This document shows, piece by piece, positions 46,438 through 55,336 of a stretch of DNA of 64,000 bases. The notes beneath the pieces were generated by a model that searched no databases, was not told the origin of the DNA, and saw nothing but the letters and a program-made list of their open reading frames with translations. The stretch is taken from assembly GCA_017306015.1 (NCBI GenBank), contig JAFKJK010000012.1, forward strand, positions 120,537 to 184,536, read 5' to 3'. Position 1 is the stretch's first letter; each line of letters opens with the position of its first letter. The DNA is from Propionibacteriaceae bacterium. Lineage in GTDB: Bacteria; Actinomycetota; Actinomycetes; Propionibacteriales; Propionibacteriaceae. Position numbers and translations under genes: made by a program.

Positions 46438-48594
46438 ATGACCCTCACTGAGATCAAGGCACCCACGACGGGCTCCTCGTCGGACGCGCCGGGCACGCCG
46501 TCCACGCTGTACTACGGGTACGTCGCCGACCGCCCCGACTGGGTGGCTCGCGGCACTCTGCTGGCGGTGCTGGTGGCGGTCGCGTTCCTCTACATCTGGG
46601 GTCTGTCCGCCTCCGGCTACGCCAACTCGTTCTACTCCGCCGCCGCGCAGGCCGGGTCGATGAACTGGGAGGCCTGGTTCTTCGGCTCGCTGGACGGCGG
46701 CAACTCGATCACCGTCGACAAGCCACCGGCCGCCATCTGGCTGATGGCGCTCTCGGTGCGGCTGTTCGGGCTGAGCTCGTGGAGCATCCTCGTCCCCGAG
46801 GCACTGCTCGGCGTCGCCAGCGTCGGCGTCCTCTACGCGACCGTGCGCCGCAGCCTGCTGAACTGGCGCGGCGCCGGGACGGACGCGACCGGCTCCACCC
46901 ATCCGCTCACTCGCCGTGGAGCCCACTGGGCGGCCCTGGCCGGGGCGGTGGTCTTCGCCCTCACCCCGGTGGCCACCTTGATGTTCCGCTTCAACAACCC
47001 GGACGCGCTGCTGATCCTCACCATGGTCCTGGCCAGCTACTTCACCGTCCGCGCCACCGAGCACGCCGGACGCGGCTGGCTGGCGCTGGCGGGCGTCGCG
47101 ATCGGCGTCGGCTTCCTGACCAAGATGCTGCAGGCGTTCCTCGTCCTGCCGGCCCTCGTGGTCGCCTACTGGCTCGCCGCGCCCGCGAGCTGGAAGCGCA
47201 AGCTCGTCGACCTGCTGGTCGCCTTCGCCGCCATGTGCGCGTCCTTCGGCTGGTACCTGGCCGTCGTCGAGCTCACCCCGGCGTCGATGCGTCCCTATAT
47301 CGGCGGGTCGCAGTCCAACTCGATCGTCGAACTGATCCTGAGCTACAACGGCCTCGGCCGGATCACGGGCAACGAGACCGGCTCGGTCGGCGGCGGCGGT
47401 GGCTGGGGCGAGACGGGCATCCTGCGCATGTTCGAAGGAGTCTCCGGCGGCATGGTCAGCTGGCTGATCCCGGCCGCGCTTGTCCTCGGCGCCGGCGCCA
47501 TCTTCATCGCCGTGCGGCGGTCGATTCCCCAGCCTGTCGACGGATCGACCAGCGCACCCCCGGCGACGACCGGCGCAGCCGGTGACCGGACGCGGCACCA
47601 GAGCCCGTCCCAGGCGCTGCTGGGCGCAGCGACCATCTGGCTGGGCTGGCTGGTGGTGACCGCGCTGACCTTCAGCTTCATGGCCGGGATCTACCACGAC
47701 TACTACACGGTCGCACTGGCCCCCGCGATCGGCGGCGCGGTCGCGATCGGCGGCGCAGCCGTCTGGGCGAACCGCGGACGCCCGTGGGCGCGGATCCTCC
47801 TCGGTGCGACCAGCATCGGCACCGGGGTGTGGGCGCTGGTGCTGCTGATGCAGGCCGGCTCCGGCTATGCCGCCCTCGGCTGGGCCGCGTTCGGAGTCGG
47901 CACCGCAGCCGGGATCGCGATGATCTGGGTCGACCAGCTGCCCAAGGCCCTCGCCGCGACCGTGCTCGCTGCCGCCGTCGGAGCCGGCCTCCTCGGCCCG
48001 TACGCCTACTCGATCAACACCGCCTCCACCGCGCACACCGGCTCGATCGTCACCGCCGGTCCGGTGAGCGGCTTCGGGGGCGGTCGCGGCGGCGGCTTCG
48101 GCGGACGCGGCCCCGGCGGCGGCCAGGTGCAGGCGCCTCCGGGACAGGCCCAGGGCTCGTCGAACGGCTCCGCCTCGACGCAGGGCGCCCCGACACAAGG
48201 GGGCTTCGGCGGTCAGGGTGGTGGCGGCATGGGCGGCCTGCTGAACGGTGCGGACGCGTCGGCCGAACTCGTCTCCGCGCTGCAGGCGGACGGCTCGTCC
48301 TACACCTGGGTGGCGGCCACGACCGGCTCCCAGAACGCGGCCAGCTACCAGCTCGCGTCCGGCTACTCGGTGATGGCGATCGGCGGCTTCAACGGCTCCG
48401 ACCCGTCCCCGACGCTGGCGCAGTTCCAGGCCGACGTTGCCGAGGGCAGGATCCACTACTACATCGGCGGATCGGTCGGACGCTCGGCCGGCGGGTCACA
48501 GACGGCGAGCGAGATCGCGACCTGGGTGAGCGAGAACTTCACCGCCACCACCATCGGCGGCACGACCGTCTACGACCTGACGCAGGCGAGCTGA
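46438..48594 (+). CDS. GT39-type membrane glycosyltransferase (YkcB/ArnT-like)
   Basis: Protein of about 718 residues. It starts with a polar 35 residues, then has about 12-13 membrane helices up to residue 540. WGLSASGYANSFYSAAAQAG and DKPPAAIWLMALSVRLFG in the first third carry the acidic GT-C motif of this family. The last 170 residues are Gly-rich and low-complexity (GFGGGRGGGFGGRGPGGG), then a compact extracellular domain beginning LVSALQADGSSYTWVAATTGSQNAASYQLASG. It should transfer a sugar from polyprenyl phosphate onto an envelope acceptor, the donor being made by the GT2 partner downstream. ATG 46438; GTG 46432 is possible. Confidence 0.92.
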   Translation: MTLTEIKAPTTGSSSDAPGTPSTLYYGYVADRPDWVARGTLLAVLVAVAFLYIWGLSASGYANSFYSAAAQAGSMNWEAWFFGSLDGGNSITVDKPPAAIWLMALSVRLFGLSSWSILVPEALLGVASVGVLYATVRRSLLNWRGAGTDATGSTHPLTRRGAHWAALAGAVVFALTPVATLMFRFNNPDALLILTMVLASYFTVRATEHAGRGWLALAGVAIGVGFLTKMLQAFLVLPALVVAYWLAAPASWKRKLVDLLVAFAAMCASFGWYLAVVELTPASMRPYIGGSQSNSIVELILSYNGLGRITGNETGSVGGGGGWGETGILRMFEGVSGGMVSWLIPAALVLGAGAIFIAVRRSIPQPVDGSTSAPPATTGAAGDRTRHQSPSQALLGAATIWLGWLVVTALTFSFMAGIYHDYYTVALAPAIGGAVAIGGAAVWANRGRPWARILLGATSIGTGVWALVLLMQAGSGYAALGWAAFGVGTAAGIAMIWVDQLPKALAATVLAAAVGAGLLGPYAYSINTASTAHTGSIVTAGPVSGFGGGRGGGFGGRGPGGGQVQAPPGQAQGSSNGSASTQGAPTQGGFGGQGGGGMGGLLNGADASAELVSALQADGSSYTWVAATTGSQNAASYQLASGYSVMAIGGFNGSDPSPTLAQFQADVAEGRIHYYIGGSVGRSAGGSQTASEIATWVSENFTATTIGGTTVYDLTQAS

Positions 48595-48604
48595 GGTGGC
48601 CGCG

Positions 48605-49816
48605 ATGACCGCCCTCGAACCGGTGGACGTCCGGACGCCGCGGCGCACGGCAACGGTCGACGTGATCATCCCGGTGTACAACGAGGAAGCCGACCTGGCC
48701 GCGTCCGTCCTGCGGCTGGAGCGCTACCTGGCCGAGACCTTCCCGTACCGGTTCCAGATCGTGATCGCCGACAACGCCTCCACCGACGCCACGCTGGACG
48801 TCGCCCGCCGGCTCGCCGCCCGGCATCGTTGCGTTCGCGCCGTCCACCTCGACGCCAAGGGACGCGGCCGCGCCCTGCGGCAGGTGTGGCTGGCCTCCGA
48901 TGCCGACGTGGTGGCCTACATGGACGTGGACCTGTCCACCGATCTGAAGGCACTGCTGCCGCTGGTGGCCCCGCTGGTCTCCGGCCATTCCGACATCGCC
49001 ATCGGCACCCGACTCGCGCGCGGCTCGCGGGTCGTCCGGGGACCGAAGCGGGAGTTCATCTCCCGGACCTACAACCTGATCCTGCGGACGGTGCTGCGGG
49101 CCCATTTCTCGGACGCACAGTGCGGCTTCAAGGCCATGCGCCGTGACGTGGCCGGGCAGCTGCTGCCGCTGGTCGAGGACAACAACTGGTTCTTCGACAC
49201 CGAGCTGCTCGTGCTCGCCCAGCGCGCCGGCCTGCGGATCCACGAGGTCCCCGTCGACTGGGTCGACGACCCGGGCTCGACCGTCGACATCGTCGCCACC
49301 GCCACCGAGGACCTGAAAGGCGTCTGGCGGTTGCTGCGCGGCTTCGCCGGCGGACGCGTCCCGCTCGACCGGGTGCGCGCGGAGCTCGCCCGCCCCGACT
49401 CGCCCTCCACGGTCCCCGGTGTGCCCCGCGGACTGCTCGGCCAGCTGGTGAGGTTCGCCGCGGTCGGGGTCACCAGCACGCTGGCGTACTTCGCGCTGTA
49501 CCTGCTGCTGCGACCGCTCGGCGCCCAGGCCGCGAACCTGGTCGCGCTGCTGATCACAGCCGTGGCGAACACCGCAGCCAACCGCCGGTTCACCTTCGGG
49601 GTCAGTGGACGCAGCGGCGCGCTCAGGGATCACCTAGGCGGCCTGGCTACCTTCGGGGTCGCGCTGGCGTTGACCAGCGGCTCGTTGTGGCTGCTCGGCA
49701 CGTACTGGCCGGGCGCCGGCAGCCTGGTCGAGTCGTCCGTCCTGGTCGTCGCCAACCTCGTGGCCACCCTGCTGAGATTCCTCGCGTTGCGACTGCTGAT
49801 GCACCGGCGAGCCTGA
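48605..49816 (+). CDS. GT2 polyprenyl-phosphate glycosyltransferase fused to GtrA domain
   Basis: Protein of about 403 residues. The GT2 domain (20-250) has VDVIIPVYNEEADL, ADNASTDAT and YMDVDLSTDL (metal-binding DxD), as in dolichol-phosphate mannose synthases. The C-terminal GtrA-like domain (about 278-400) has four membrane helices (LVRFAAVGVTSTLAYFALYLLL, NLVALLITAVANTAANRRFTF and others). It makes the lipid-linked sugar used by the GT39 enzyme. ATG 48605 is favoured by GAGGTG six bases upstream; GTG 48596 is possible. Ten bases separate it from the GT39 stop. Confidence 0.93.
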   Translation: MTALEPVDVRTPRRTATVDVIIPVYNEEADLAASVLRLERYLAETFPYRFQIVIADNASTDATLDVARRLAARHRCVRAVHLDAKGRGRALRQVWLASDADVVAYMDVDLSTDLKALLPLVAPLVSGHSDIAIGTRLARGSRVVRGPKREFISRTYNLILRTVLRAHFSDAQCGFKAMRRDVAGQLLPLVEDNNWFFDTELLVLAQRAGLRIHEVPVDWVDDPGSTVDIVATATEDLKGVWRLLRGFAGGRVPLDRVRAELARPDSPSTVPGVPRGLLGQLVRFAAVGVTSTLAYFALYLLLRPLGAQAANLVALLITAVANTAANRRFTFGVSGRSGALRDHLGGLATFGVALALTSGSLWLLGTYWPGAGSLVESSVLVVANLVATLLRFLALRLLMHRRA

Positions 49817-50014
49817 CCGTCCCGCTCCAGGCCCCGCTCGCCCGTCCGAGAAGTCAGAAGCGGTGGCGGACAGGAAGAGCAGTTCGTCGGCCTGCCGGGC
49901 GCGATCGCGGTCGACCCGCGAGTCGAACCCGGGACGCCACGAGCGGCTGTGCGCAGGCTGGAGCGCCAGTGCGAGGAGGGTTACCAGGGCCAGGGAGATC
50001 ACCAGTGCGGTCAT
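49634..50014 (-). CDS. Possible small membrane protein, uncertain
   Basis: ATG 50014 opens a frame beginning MTALVISLALVTLLALALQP, a convincing membrane helix, then HSRSWRPGFDSRVDRDRARQADELLFLSA. Up to about residue 55 it looks like a real small actinobacterial protein. The frame then runs 60 codons into the opposite strand of the GT2-GtrA gene, so the true end may have been lost by a frameshift near 49850. The gap 49817-50098 holds nothing else I can name. Confidence 0.4.
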   Translation of the reverse strand: MTALVISLALVTLLALALQPAHSRSWRPGFDSRVDRDRARQADELLFLSATASDFSDGRAGPGAGRSGSPVHQQSQREESQQGGHEVGDDQDGRLDQAAGARPVRAEQPQRAAGQRQRDPEGSQAA

Positions 50015-50098
50015 GGCAGAAAGTCTTTCAACGCATGAATCGCGCCACCAGTGGCAGGAAGGTCGCCTTTCGAAGGATTCACGCCATATGCTGGGGAC

Positions 50099-51082
50099 GT
50101 GGCCCTGCACAGCGTGAGCGTGATCCTGATCGAACCCGTGGCGCTCTTCGAGTTCGGCGTCGCCGCCGAGGTGTTCGGCATCGACCGCAGTGACGAGGGC
50201 ATCGCCTTCGACTTCGCCGTCTGCGGGGCCGACCCGGGCAGACCGTTCGCGACCAAGGTGACCACCCCGCTGACCATCACCCCGACGAGCCCCCTGTCGG
50301 CGGCTGTCGGCAGCGATCTGGTCATCGTCGCGCCGACCACTCCCCAGCCCGTCTACGACCCTGCGATCCTCGACACCCTGCGCGCAGCCCACGCCGGTGG
50401 CGCCACGATCCTGAGCCTGTGCTCGGGATCCTTCGTCCTCGGTGCCGCCGGCCTGCTCGACGGACGCCGCTGCACCACCCACTGGATGTACGCCGAGGAG
50501 ATGCAGCGCCGCTTCCCGGACACGATCGTCGACCCCAGCGTCCTGTTCGTCGACACCGGCGACATCGTCACCAGCGCCGGCACCGCTGCCGGGGTGGACG
50601 CCTGCCTGCACCTCGTCCGTCGCGAGCTCGGCGCGGCCACGGCGAACGCGATCGCCCGCCGGATGGTGGTGCCGCCGCAACGGGACGGCGGCCAGCAGCA
50701 GTTCGTGGCGACGGCGATCCCCGAGTGCAGCAGCGACGGCTTCGCCGACCTGCTCGACTGGGTGGTCGGCAACCTGGACGCCGACCACAGCATCTCCTCG
50801 CTCGCGTCCCGGGCGGCGATGAGTGAGCGGACGTTCGCGCGCCGGTTCGCCGCCGAGACCGGGACGACGCCCCACAAGTGGCTCACCCAACAGCGCGTCC
50901 TCACTGCCCGGCACCTGCTGGAGGAGTCCGACCTGAGCGTCGAGCAGGTCGCCGACCGGACCGGGTTCAACTCCGCCGTCGTGCTCCGCGACCACTTCCG
51001 CCGCGCCACCGGACTGTCGCCGACGGCCTATCGGCAGCGGTTCGGCCAGGAACCCCTCGCCGAGATAGGTTCGACGTCGTGA
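50099..51082 (+). CDS. GlxA-type AraC-family regulator with DJ-1/PfpI-like domain
   Basis: Protein of 327 residues. The N-terminal half is the glutamine-amidotransferase-like domain ([20 protein letters not shown], with [21 protein letters not shown] holding the nucleophile-elbow Cys). The C-terminal 100 residues are the AraC double helix-turn-helix ([26 protein letters not shown] and [35 protein letters not shown]). It probably senses a small metabolite. GTG 50099 with a -10-like TATGCT just upstream suggests leaderless translation. Overlaps deoC by 4 bp. Confidence 0.93.
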   Translation: MALHSVSVILIEPVALFEFGVAAEVFGIDRSDEGIAFDFAVCGADPGRPFATKVTTPLTITPTSPLSAAVGSDLVIVAPTTPQPVYDPAILDTLRAAHAGGATILSLCSGSFVLGAAGLLDGRRCTTHWMYAEEMQRRFPDTIVDPSVLFVDTGDIVTSAGTAAGVDACLHLVRRELGAATANAIARRMVVPPQRDGGQQQFVATAIPECSSDGFADLLDWVVGNLDADHSISSLASRAAMSERTFARRFAAETGTTPHKWLTQQRVLTARHLLEESDLSVEQVADRTGFNSAVVLRDHFRRATGLSPTAYRQRFGQEPLAEIGSTS

Positions 51083-51750
51083 ACACAACTCCCGCGGAAC
51101 TCGCCCGCCACGTCGACCACACCCTGCTGTCCCCGACGGCGACGTCCGCCGACGTGGCCGCCCTCGCAGCCGAGGCGGTCCGGCTGGGCACCTACTCGAT
51201 CTGCGTCTCCCCGGCGATGCTCCCGGTGGACGCCCCTCTCGGCGAGGTCAAGCTCGCCACCGTCTGCGGCTTCCCCTCCGGCAAGCACACGCCGGCGACG
51301 AAGGCATTCGAGGCGGCCGAGTCGGTCTCCCGCGGAGCCGACGAGGTCGACATGGTGATCGACCTCGGCCTGGTCAAGGCCGGACGGCTGGACGGGACGC
51401 AGGCCGAGATCGCCGCCGTCCGCGCCGCCGCCCCCTCGCCAACGATCTTGAAGGTGATCATCGAGTCGGCAGCGCTGACCGACGAAGAGATCGTCGCCGC
51501 TTGCCAGGCGGCAGAGGCGGCCGGAGCCGACTTCGTCAAGACGTCGACCGGCTACCACCCGGCCGGCGGGGCGTCAGTCCACGCAGTGGAGTTGATGGCG
51601 GCGACCGTCGGTGGACGGCTGGGCGTCAAGGCGTCCGGCGGGATCCGGGACTGGGCCACCGCCGTCGCGATGATCGAGGCCGGCGCCACCCGCCTGGGCC
51701 TGTCCGGGACGGCGGCCGTCCTGGCCGGTGGCACCAGCACCGGCTACTGA
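51079..51750 (+). CDS. deoC: Deoxyribose-phosphate aldolase
   Basis: Protein of 223 residues. It has [12 protein letters not shown] at the start, EVDMVIDLG (active-site Asp), [22 protein letters not shown] (Schiff-base Lys) and [10 protein letters not shown] (second Lys), the full DERA set. It splits 2-deoxyribose-5-phosphate into glyceraldehyde-3-phosphate and acetaldehyde. GTG 51079 overlaps the regulator stop (GTGA), so the two are one operon. The stop overlaps the end of the convergent HD gene by 7 bp. Confidence 0.96.
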   Translation: MNTTPAELARHVDHTLLSPTATSADVAALAAEAVRLGTYSICVSPAMLPVDAPLGEVKLATVCGFPSGKHTPATKAFEAAESVSRGADEVDMVIDLGLVKAGRLDGTQAEIAAVRAAAPSPTILKVIIESAALTDEEIVAACQAAEAAGADFVKTSTGYHPAGGASVHAVELMAATVGGRLGVKASGGIRDWATAVAMIEAGATRLGLSGTAAVLAGGTSTGY

Positions 51751-52472
51751 GAGCCCCCGTCCAGGCTCAGCACCGCCGCGACGTCGCGGCCGTCCCATTC
51801 CTCGCCGAAGGCGGTCAGGAACTCCCGCAGGATGCACGTCCGCTCCGCTGCGATGCGGCGTCCGCCGGCCGTTCCCATCCGCCCGTGAAGAAGCAGCAGC
51901 TTCTCGTGGAAGTGATTGACGCTGGTGCCGTCGTGACGCGCGTACTGCTCGGCCGAGTCGTGCTGAGCCGCGGTCGTGGACGGATCGTGGAGAGGGCGCC
52001 CGGCACGACCACCCCACGCGAAGGCGCGGGCGATCCCGATGGCTCCGAGTGCGTCGAGGCGATCGGCGTCCCGCACGCACCATCCCTCCACCGAGGTCGG
52101 AAGCTCGGCCACACCAGCGCCCCGGAAGCTGGTCGCCGCGACCACCCCGGCGATCTCGGCAGCGTTGCGTTCACTGACCCCGAGCTCATCGAGAAAGCGC
52201 CGAACCGTCTGCGCGCCGGTCTCGAAACTGCCGGACACCTTGTGATCGTCGACATCGTGCAACAGTGCGGCGAGGTTGACGACGAAGCGATCCGCGCGTT
52301 CCACGTCCGCCAGCATCAGCGCCACCCGGGTCACCCGGACGACGTGCCACCAGTCGTGCCCGGTCACCGCGTCACAGGTTTTCTCGCGGGCGAAGTCGGC
52401 GGCCGCGTGAACGGCTGCACTCTCGGTCTCATCCAGCCCGTCGGCGAGGACACCCAGCCCGGCGAGGCTCAC
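51744..52472 (-). CDS. HD-domain phosphohydrolase
   Basis: Protein of 242 residues. It has [18 protein letters not shown] and [13 protein letters not shown], the H...HD...D metal-binding set, and [23 protein letters not shown], typical of YedJ/YpgQ-like HD proteins that act on nucleotides. GTG 52472 overlaps the stop of the upstream lipoprotein gene (GTGA), which decides the start over ATG 52499. Confidence 0.9.
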   Translation of the reverse strand: MSLAGLGVLADGLDETESAAVHAAADFAREKTCDAVTGHDWWHVVRVTRVALMLADVERADRFVVNLAALLHDVDDHKVSGSFETGAQTVRRFLDELGVSERNAAEIAGVVAATSFRGAGVAELPTSVEGWCVRDADRLDALGAIGIARAFAWGGRAGRPLHDPSTTAAQHDSAEQYARHDGTSVNHFHEKLLLLHGRMGTAGGRRIAAERTCILREFLTAFGEEWDGRDVAAVLSLDGGSQ

Positions 52473-53368
52473 GTCGCCAGACCCTTGGCCACCAGCCATC
52501 GGTGGGCGACGCCAGTCGCATCCGAGCCGCCGGCCACCTGCCGCTGCAGGTCGACCAGGTCGGCGTCGGTGAGCGCCTGCAGGACGGCGTTCAGCGCCAG
52601 CACCTCGTTGGGGTCCGCGTCGGCGAATGCCGCGTTCACCGCCAGCACGACCGGGTCGGGGACGGCCATTCCGCTCGGGTCGCCCAGGTCACCGAGCTTG
52701 TCGGTGCCGAGATACTCGGTGCGCCGGAAGGCACCGAACGCGGCCTTGCCGGAGGTGACGAGGGCCGCGCGGGCGACCGGGTCGTCCTCGACGACGTGGC
52801 GGACCTTCGCGTCGTAGATCACCGACAGTCCAGGCAGCCCGTCGGCACGCTCGACGGCGAACGCCGGAACGGCCACCGTCTTGCCCTTGAGGAACTTCGC
52901 CACCTGAGCCAGCGAACTCACCGCCGGGTTCACCGGCATCTTCCAGACCAGGCCGGCGTCGAGCTTGCCCGCAGCCATCACCGACACGTCGGGCTGCACG
53001 AGGCCGGCAAGGTCGCCGACCACGTCGTCCGACGGCTCGTCCGAGTCGCTGAGTTCGGCCCAGGCGGTGGCCGCATACACCGGCGTGGCAGCGATGGTGC
53101 CCGCCCCGAGCGCCGCTCGCCAGTCGGTGCCCGTCCCCGCCGCGCCGGAGCCGGTCACGGCACCGGTCAGCAGCGCGCTCAGCAGCACCCCGGTGGGGGT
53201 CTGGTCACCGCCGATCGTGATCGCGTGAGCGGTCGGGGTCGGATCGGTCGACCCGACCGGGGCCGCGGACGCGCCCGCCGCCACCGGGCTGGTGCCGCCC
53301 CCGGACGGACGGGCCTGGGCGCAGCCGGCAAGGGCGAACACGCCGAGGAGGAAGGTGCGCCGGTCCAT
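52469..53368 (-). CDS. Lipoprotein, OpuAC-like substrate-binding protein
   Basis: Protein of 299 residues. A lipobox LGVFALAGC (Cys at residue 16) gives a lipid-anchored surface protein. After a Ser/Ala/Thr-rich linker, ITIGGDQTPTGVLLSALLTGAVTG starts a two-lobed domain like OpuAC (glycine betaine/choline) binding proteins, with DLAGLVQPDVSV and FKGKTV-like phrases. No permease or ATPase lies nearby, and the next gene encodes an HD hydrolase, so it may work with a transporter elsewhere or as a sensor. ATG 53368. Confidence 0.82.
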   Translation of the reverse strand: MDRRTFLLGVFALAGCAQARPSGGGTSPVAAGASAAPVGSTDPTPTAHAITIGGDQTPTGVLLSALLTGAVTGSGAAGTGTDWRAALGAGTIAATPVYAATAWAELSDSDEPSDDVVGDLAGLVQPDVSVMAAGKLDAGLVWKMPVNPAVSSLAQVAKFLKGKTVAVPAFAVERADGLPGLSVIYDAKVRHVVEDDPVARAALVTSGKAAFGAFRRTEYLGTDKLGDLGDPSGMAVPDPVVLAVNAAFADADPNEVLALNAVLQALTDADLVDLQRQVAGGSDATGVAHRWLVAKGLAT

Positions 53369-53433
53369 CTCTCCAGTCTCGGCCCGGCTCGTCGGCGATC
53401 AGTCACCCGACACGCCGCCCCGGGCTCGGCGGA

Positions 53434-53449
53434 CTCAGGGAAAGCTCAA
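53434..53449 (+). promoter_or_regulatory. Possible direct-repeat regulator site
   Basis: CTCAG at 53434 and CTCAA at 53445 have an 11-bp period, like OmpR-type sites, about 90 bp upstream of the secreted-protein gene at 53536. Weak by itself. Confidence 0.3.
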
Positions 53450-53535
53450 CGAATCTGTCACCCGGCTTAAGGAACACCGTTCTCGTTTACCGCTAGGTTG
53501 AGTCTCGACAGCCCACAGGAATCGAGGAGCCACCC

Positions 53536-54219
53536 ATGAAGATCGTCCGCACTCTCGCGCTCACCAGCGCCCTCGTCGCCGCCGCGGTCGCGCCGGCGGC
53601 TCCCGCCCACGCCGCGCCGGCCGGCCCCGTTCCTGCCAAGGTCACGCTGACGCAGACCAGGCACGCCGACGTCGACGGCGACGGACGCCTCGACACCGTC
53701 CGCATCTACGACACCGGGAAGAAGGGCGACAAGACGCTCTGGAAGGTGAAGGTCACCACCGCCAAGGGCCGGAGCAGTTCGGTGACCGTGCCCATCCCGA
53801 GCTACCAGGGCACCAAGCACCTGTGGCACGGCTGGGCGCAGCTGGACGGCCACCGCGGGGCGGAAGTCATCCTGGAGCCCGAGACCGATGACTTCATCAC
53901 CTACATCGTGCTGACCTGGCAGGGGAACGCGCTGCACCGGGAGCTGGCTCCCGGCGCCGACAAGCAATGGGTGGCCGCTACCGGGACCGATCGGAACGGC
54001 TTCCGCTTCTACACCGCGTCCGGCAAGCGCTACGTCAACGCCTGGAGCGCGACCTGCCCCGACCAGGAGAGCCGGCCCGGCACGTGCACGGTCAAGACCG
54101 TCCGCTACGTCTGGCGCAACGGCGCCTGGCACAAGGCGGCCACCCTGCCCACCACGAAGGTCTCGAACCAGGCGATCTACGCCCGCCATCCGCTCGGCGC
54201 ACTGAATGTGCACGCCTGA
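53536..54219 (+). CDS. Secreted protein of unknown function with a DxDGDG motif
   Basis: Protein of 227 residues. A clear signal peptide (KIVRTLALTSALVAAAVAP, cleaved after AHA near 27). The mature protein begins with HADVDGDGRLDTVRIYD, a calcium-binding FG-GAP/dockerin-like loop, then KVKVTTAKGRSSSVTVPIPSYQ and an alternating W/Y-rich beta fold. Two Cys (CPDQESRPGTC) may form a disulfide. Function unknown. ATG 53536 with GAGGAG 10 bases upstream. Monocistronic. Confidence 0.85.
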   Translation: MKIVRTLALTSALVAAAVAPAAPAHAAPAGPVPAKVTLTQTRHADVDGDGRLDTVRIYDTGKKGDKTLWKVKVTTAKGRSSSVTVPIPSYQGTKHLWHGWAQLDGHRGAEVILEPETDDFITYIVLTWQGNALHRELAPGADKQWVAATGTDRNGFRFYTASGKRYVNAWSATCPDQESRPGTCTVKTVRYVWRNGAWHKAATLPTTKVSNQAIYARHPLGALNVHA

Positions 54220-54369
54220 CGACCATCCGACCCACCTGCACCCGCAGTTGCCCCAAGGTGCCCAAGATCGCCCCCGGAGACGGACCGCAGGTGTGGATGG
54301 GTCGCCGCCTCGTCCACAGGCGAGGGATTGGCTGGCCCAGGAACCTCTCGGTTGCCCAGAGTGCAGGGC

Positions 54370-55245
54370 ATGCACCCTCAACTGGAAGCGGCGCTGGACG
54401 CCGGTAACGGTGTGGTCCTGCGCCGCGAGCATCCCGAACTGGCCGAGGCGATCAAGCGCGCATGCCGCACCGGCGCGCTGGTTCGAGTTCTGAACGGCGT
54501 TCATGTCGCTGGCAATCTGGCCGACTCGGTCGAACATCGCGTGCGGGCGCTCGTCTGCTTCGATCCGGATGCGATCGTCACCGGAGCCGCGGCAGCTCGC
54601 CTGACCTGGTGGCCGGAGCTACCCGTGTCGACCATCACCGCCTATCGACGCCCGCACTGCCAACCGGCCAAGGGCTTCGACTGGGCGCGCTCCCGTCCCG
54701 AGCCGGAGTTGGTCACCGGGAACGTCGCCGTCCCGGAGCTGCAGGTGCTCGACCTCCTGCCACAACGAGGAGCCGACGCCGTGGACGAGGCCCTTCGCCG
54801 ACGGGCCGTCACCCTGGCCGGGCTGCACCGCGCGCTCGAGCTCACACCCGGCCGCCCGGGCAACCAGCTTCGCCGCGCCATCCTTGATGACTCCCGGGAC
54901 GAGCCCTGGTCGCCCGCTGAACGCGAGTTCCACCGGGTGCTGCGAGCCGAACGGATCGCCGGCTGGCGAACCAACTTTCGAATTCGCCTGGACGGGCACG
55001 TCTACTTCCTGGATGTGGCGCTCCCCGACCTCCGGCTGGCGTTCGAGATCGATGGCTTCGAGCATCACGGCTCACGCTCCGCTTTCGAGCGCGATCGCAG
55101 CCGCGACACCGTGATGGCCGCTCATGGCTGGCTGACGGTGAGGCTCTCGGCCGCTCAGGTGGGCGGCTCTGGGCCGCGAGTACGAGCAGTGATCGCCGCC
55201 CGAGCGACCCAACTGCGCCGCTCGTTCCGCCAAATCGCTCGGTGA
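54370..55245 (+). CDS. DUF559/Vsr-like protein
   Basis: Protein of about 291 residues. The C-terminus has WRTNFRIRLDGHVYFLDVALPDLRLAFEIDGFEHHGSRSAFERDRSRD (in parts), the PD-(D/E)xK-like D...ExD motif of DUF559, then GWLTVRLSAAQV. The N-terminus has GALVRVLNGVHVAGNLADSVEHRVRAL, like the AbiEi-type winged helix. It is the same architecture as the product at 22936, with low identity. ATG 54370 is chosen. Function unknown; a DNA-nicking role is possible. Confidence 0.8.
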   Translation: MHPQLEAALDAGNGVVLRREHPELAEAIKRACRTGALVRVLNGVHVAGNLADSVEHRVRALVCFDPDAIVTGAAAARLTWWPELPVSTITAYRRPHCQPAKGFDWARSRPEPELVTGNVAVPELQVLDLLPQRGADAVDEALRRRAVTLAGLHRALELTPGRPGNQLRRAILDDSRDEPWSPAEREFHRVLRAERIAGWRTNFRIRLDGHVYFLDVALPDLRLAFEIDGFEHHGSRSAFERDRSRDTVMAAHGWLTVRLSAAQVGGSGPRVRAVIAARATQLRRSFRQIAR

Positions 55246-55288
55246 AGGCCGCCGCGCCGAACTGTGGGCGCGAATGGGTCGAAACGCG

Positions 55289-55323
55289 CCGGAGCCCGGC
55301 CCCCCCCGGGGACCGGGCTCCGG
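55289..55323 (-). terminator. Strong hairpin downstream of ppdK
   Basis: Perfect 11-bp arms CCGGAGCCCGG (55289-55299) and CCGGGCTCCGG (55313-55323), lying between the convergent DUF559 gene and ppdK, 14 bases past the ppdK stop. There is no U-tract, as usual in high-GC actinobacteria. Confidence 0.8.
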
Positions 55324-55336
55324 TGACAGCTGGTGC

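Noticed and set aside
46363..48456. A 697-codon minus-strand frame opposite the GT39 gene
   Set aside because: The plus-strand frame has clear membrane helices and GT-C motifs; the minus frame is Gly/Arg/Asp-rich shadow.
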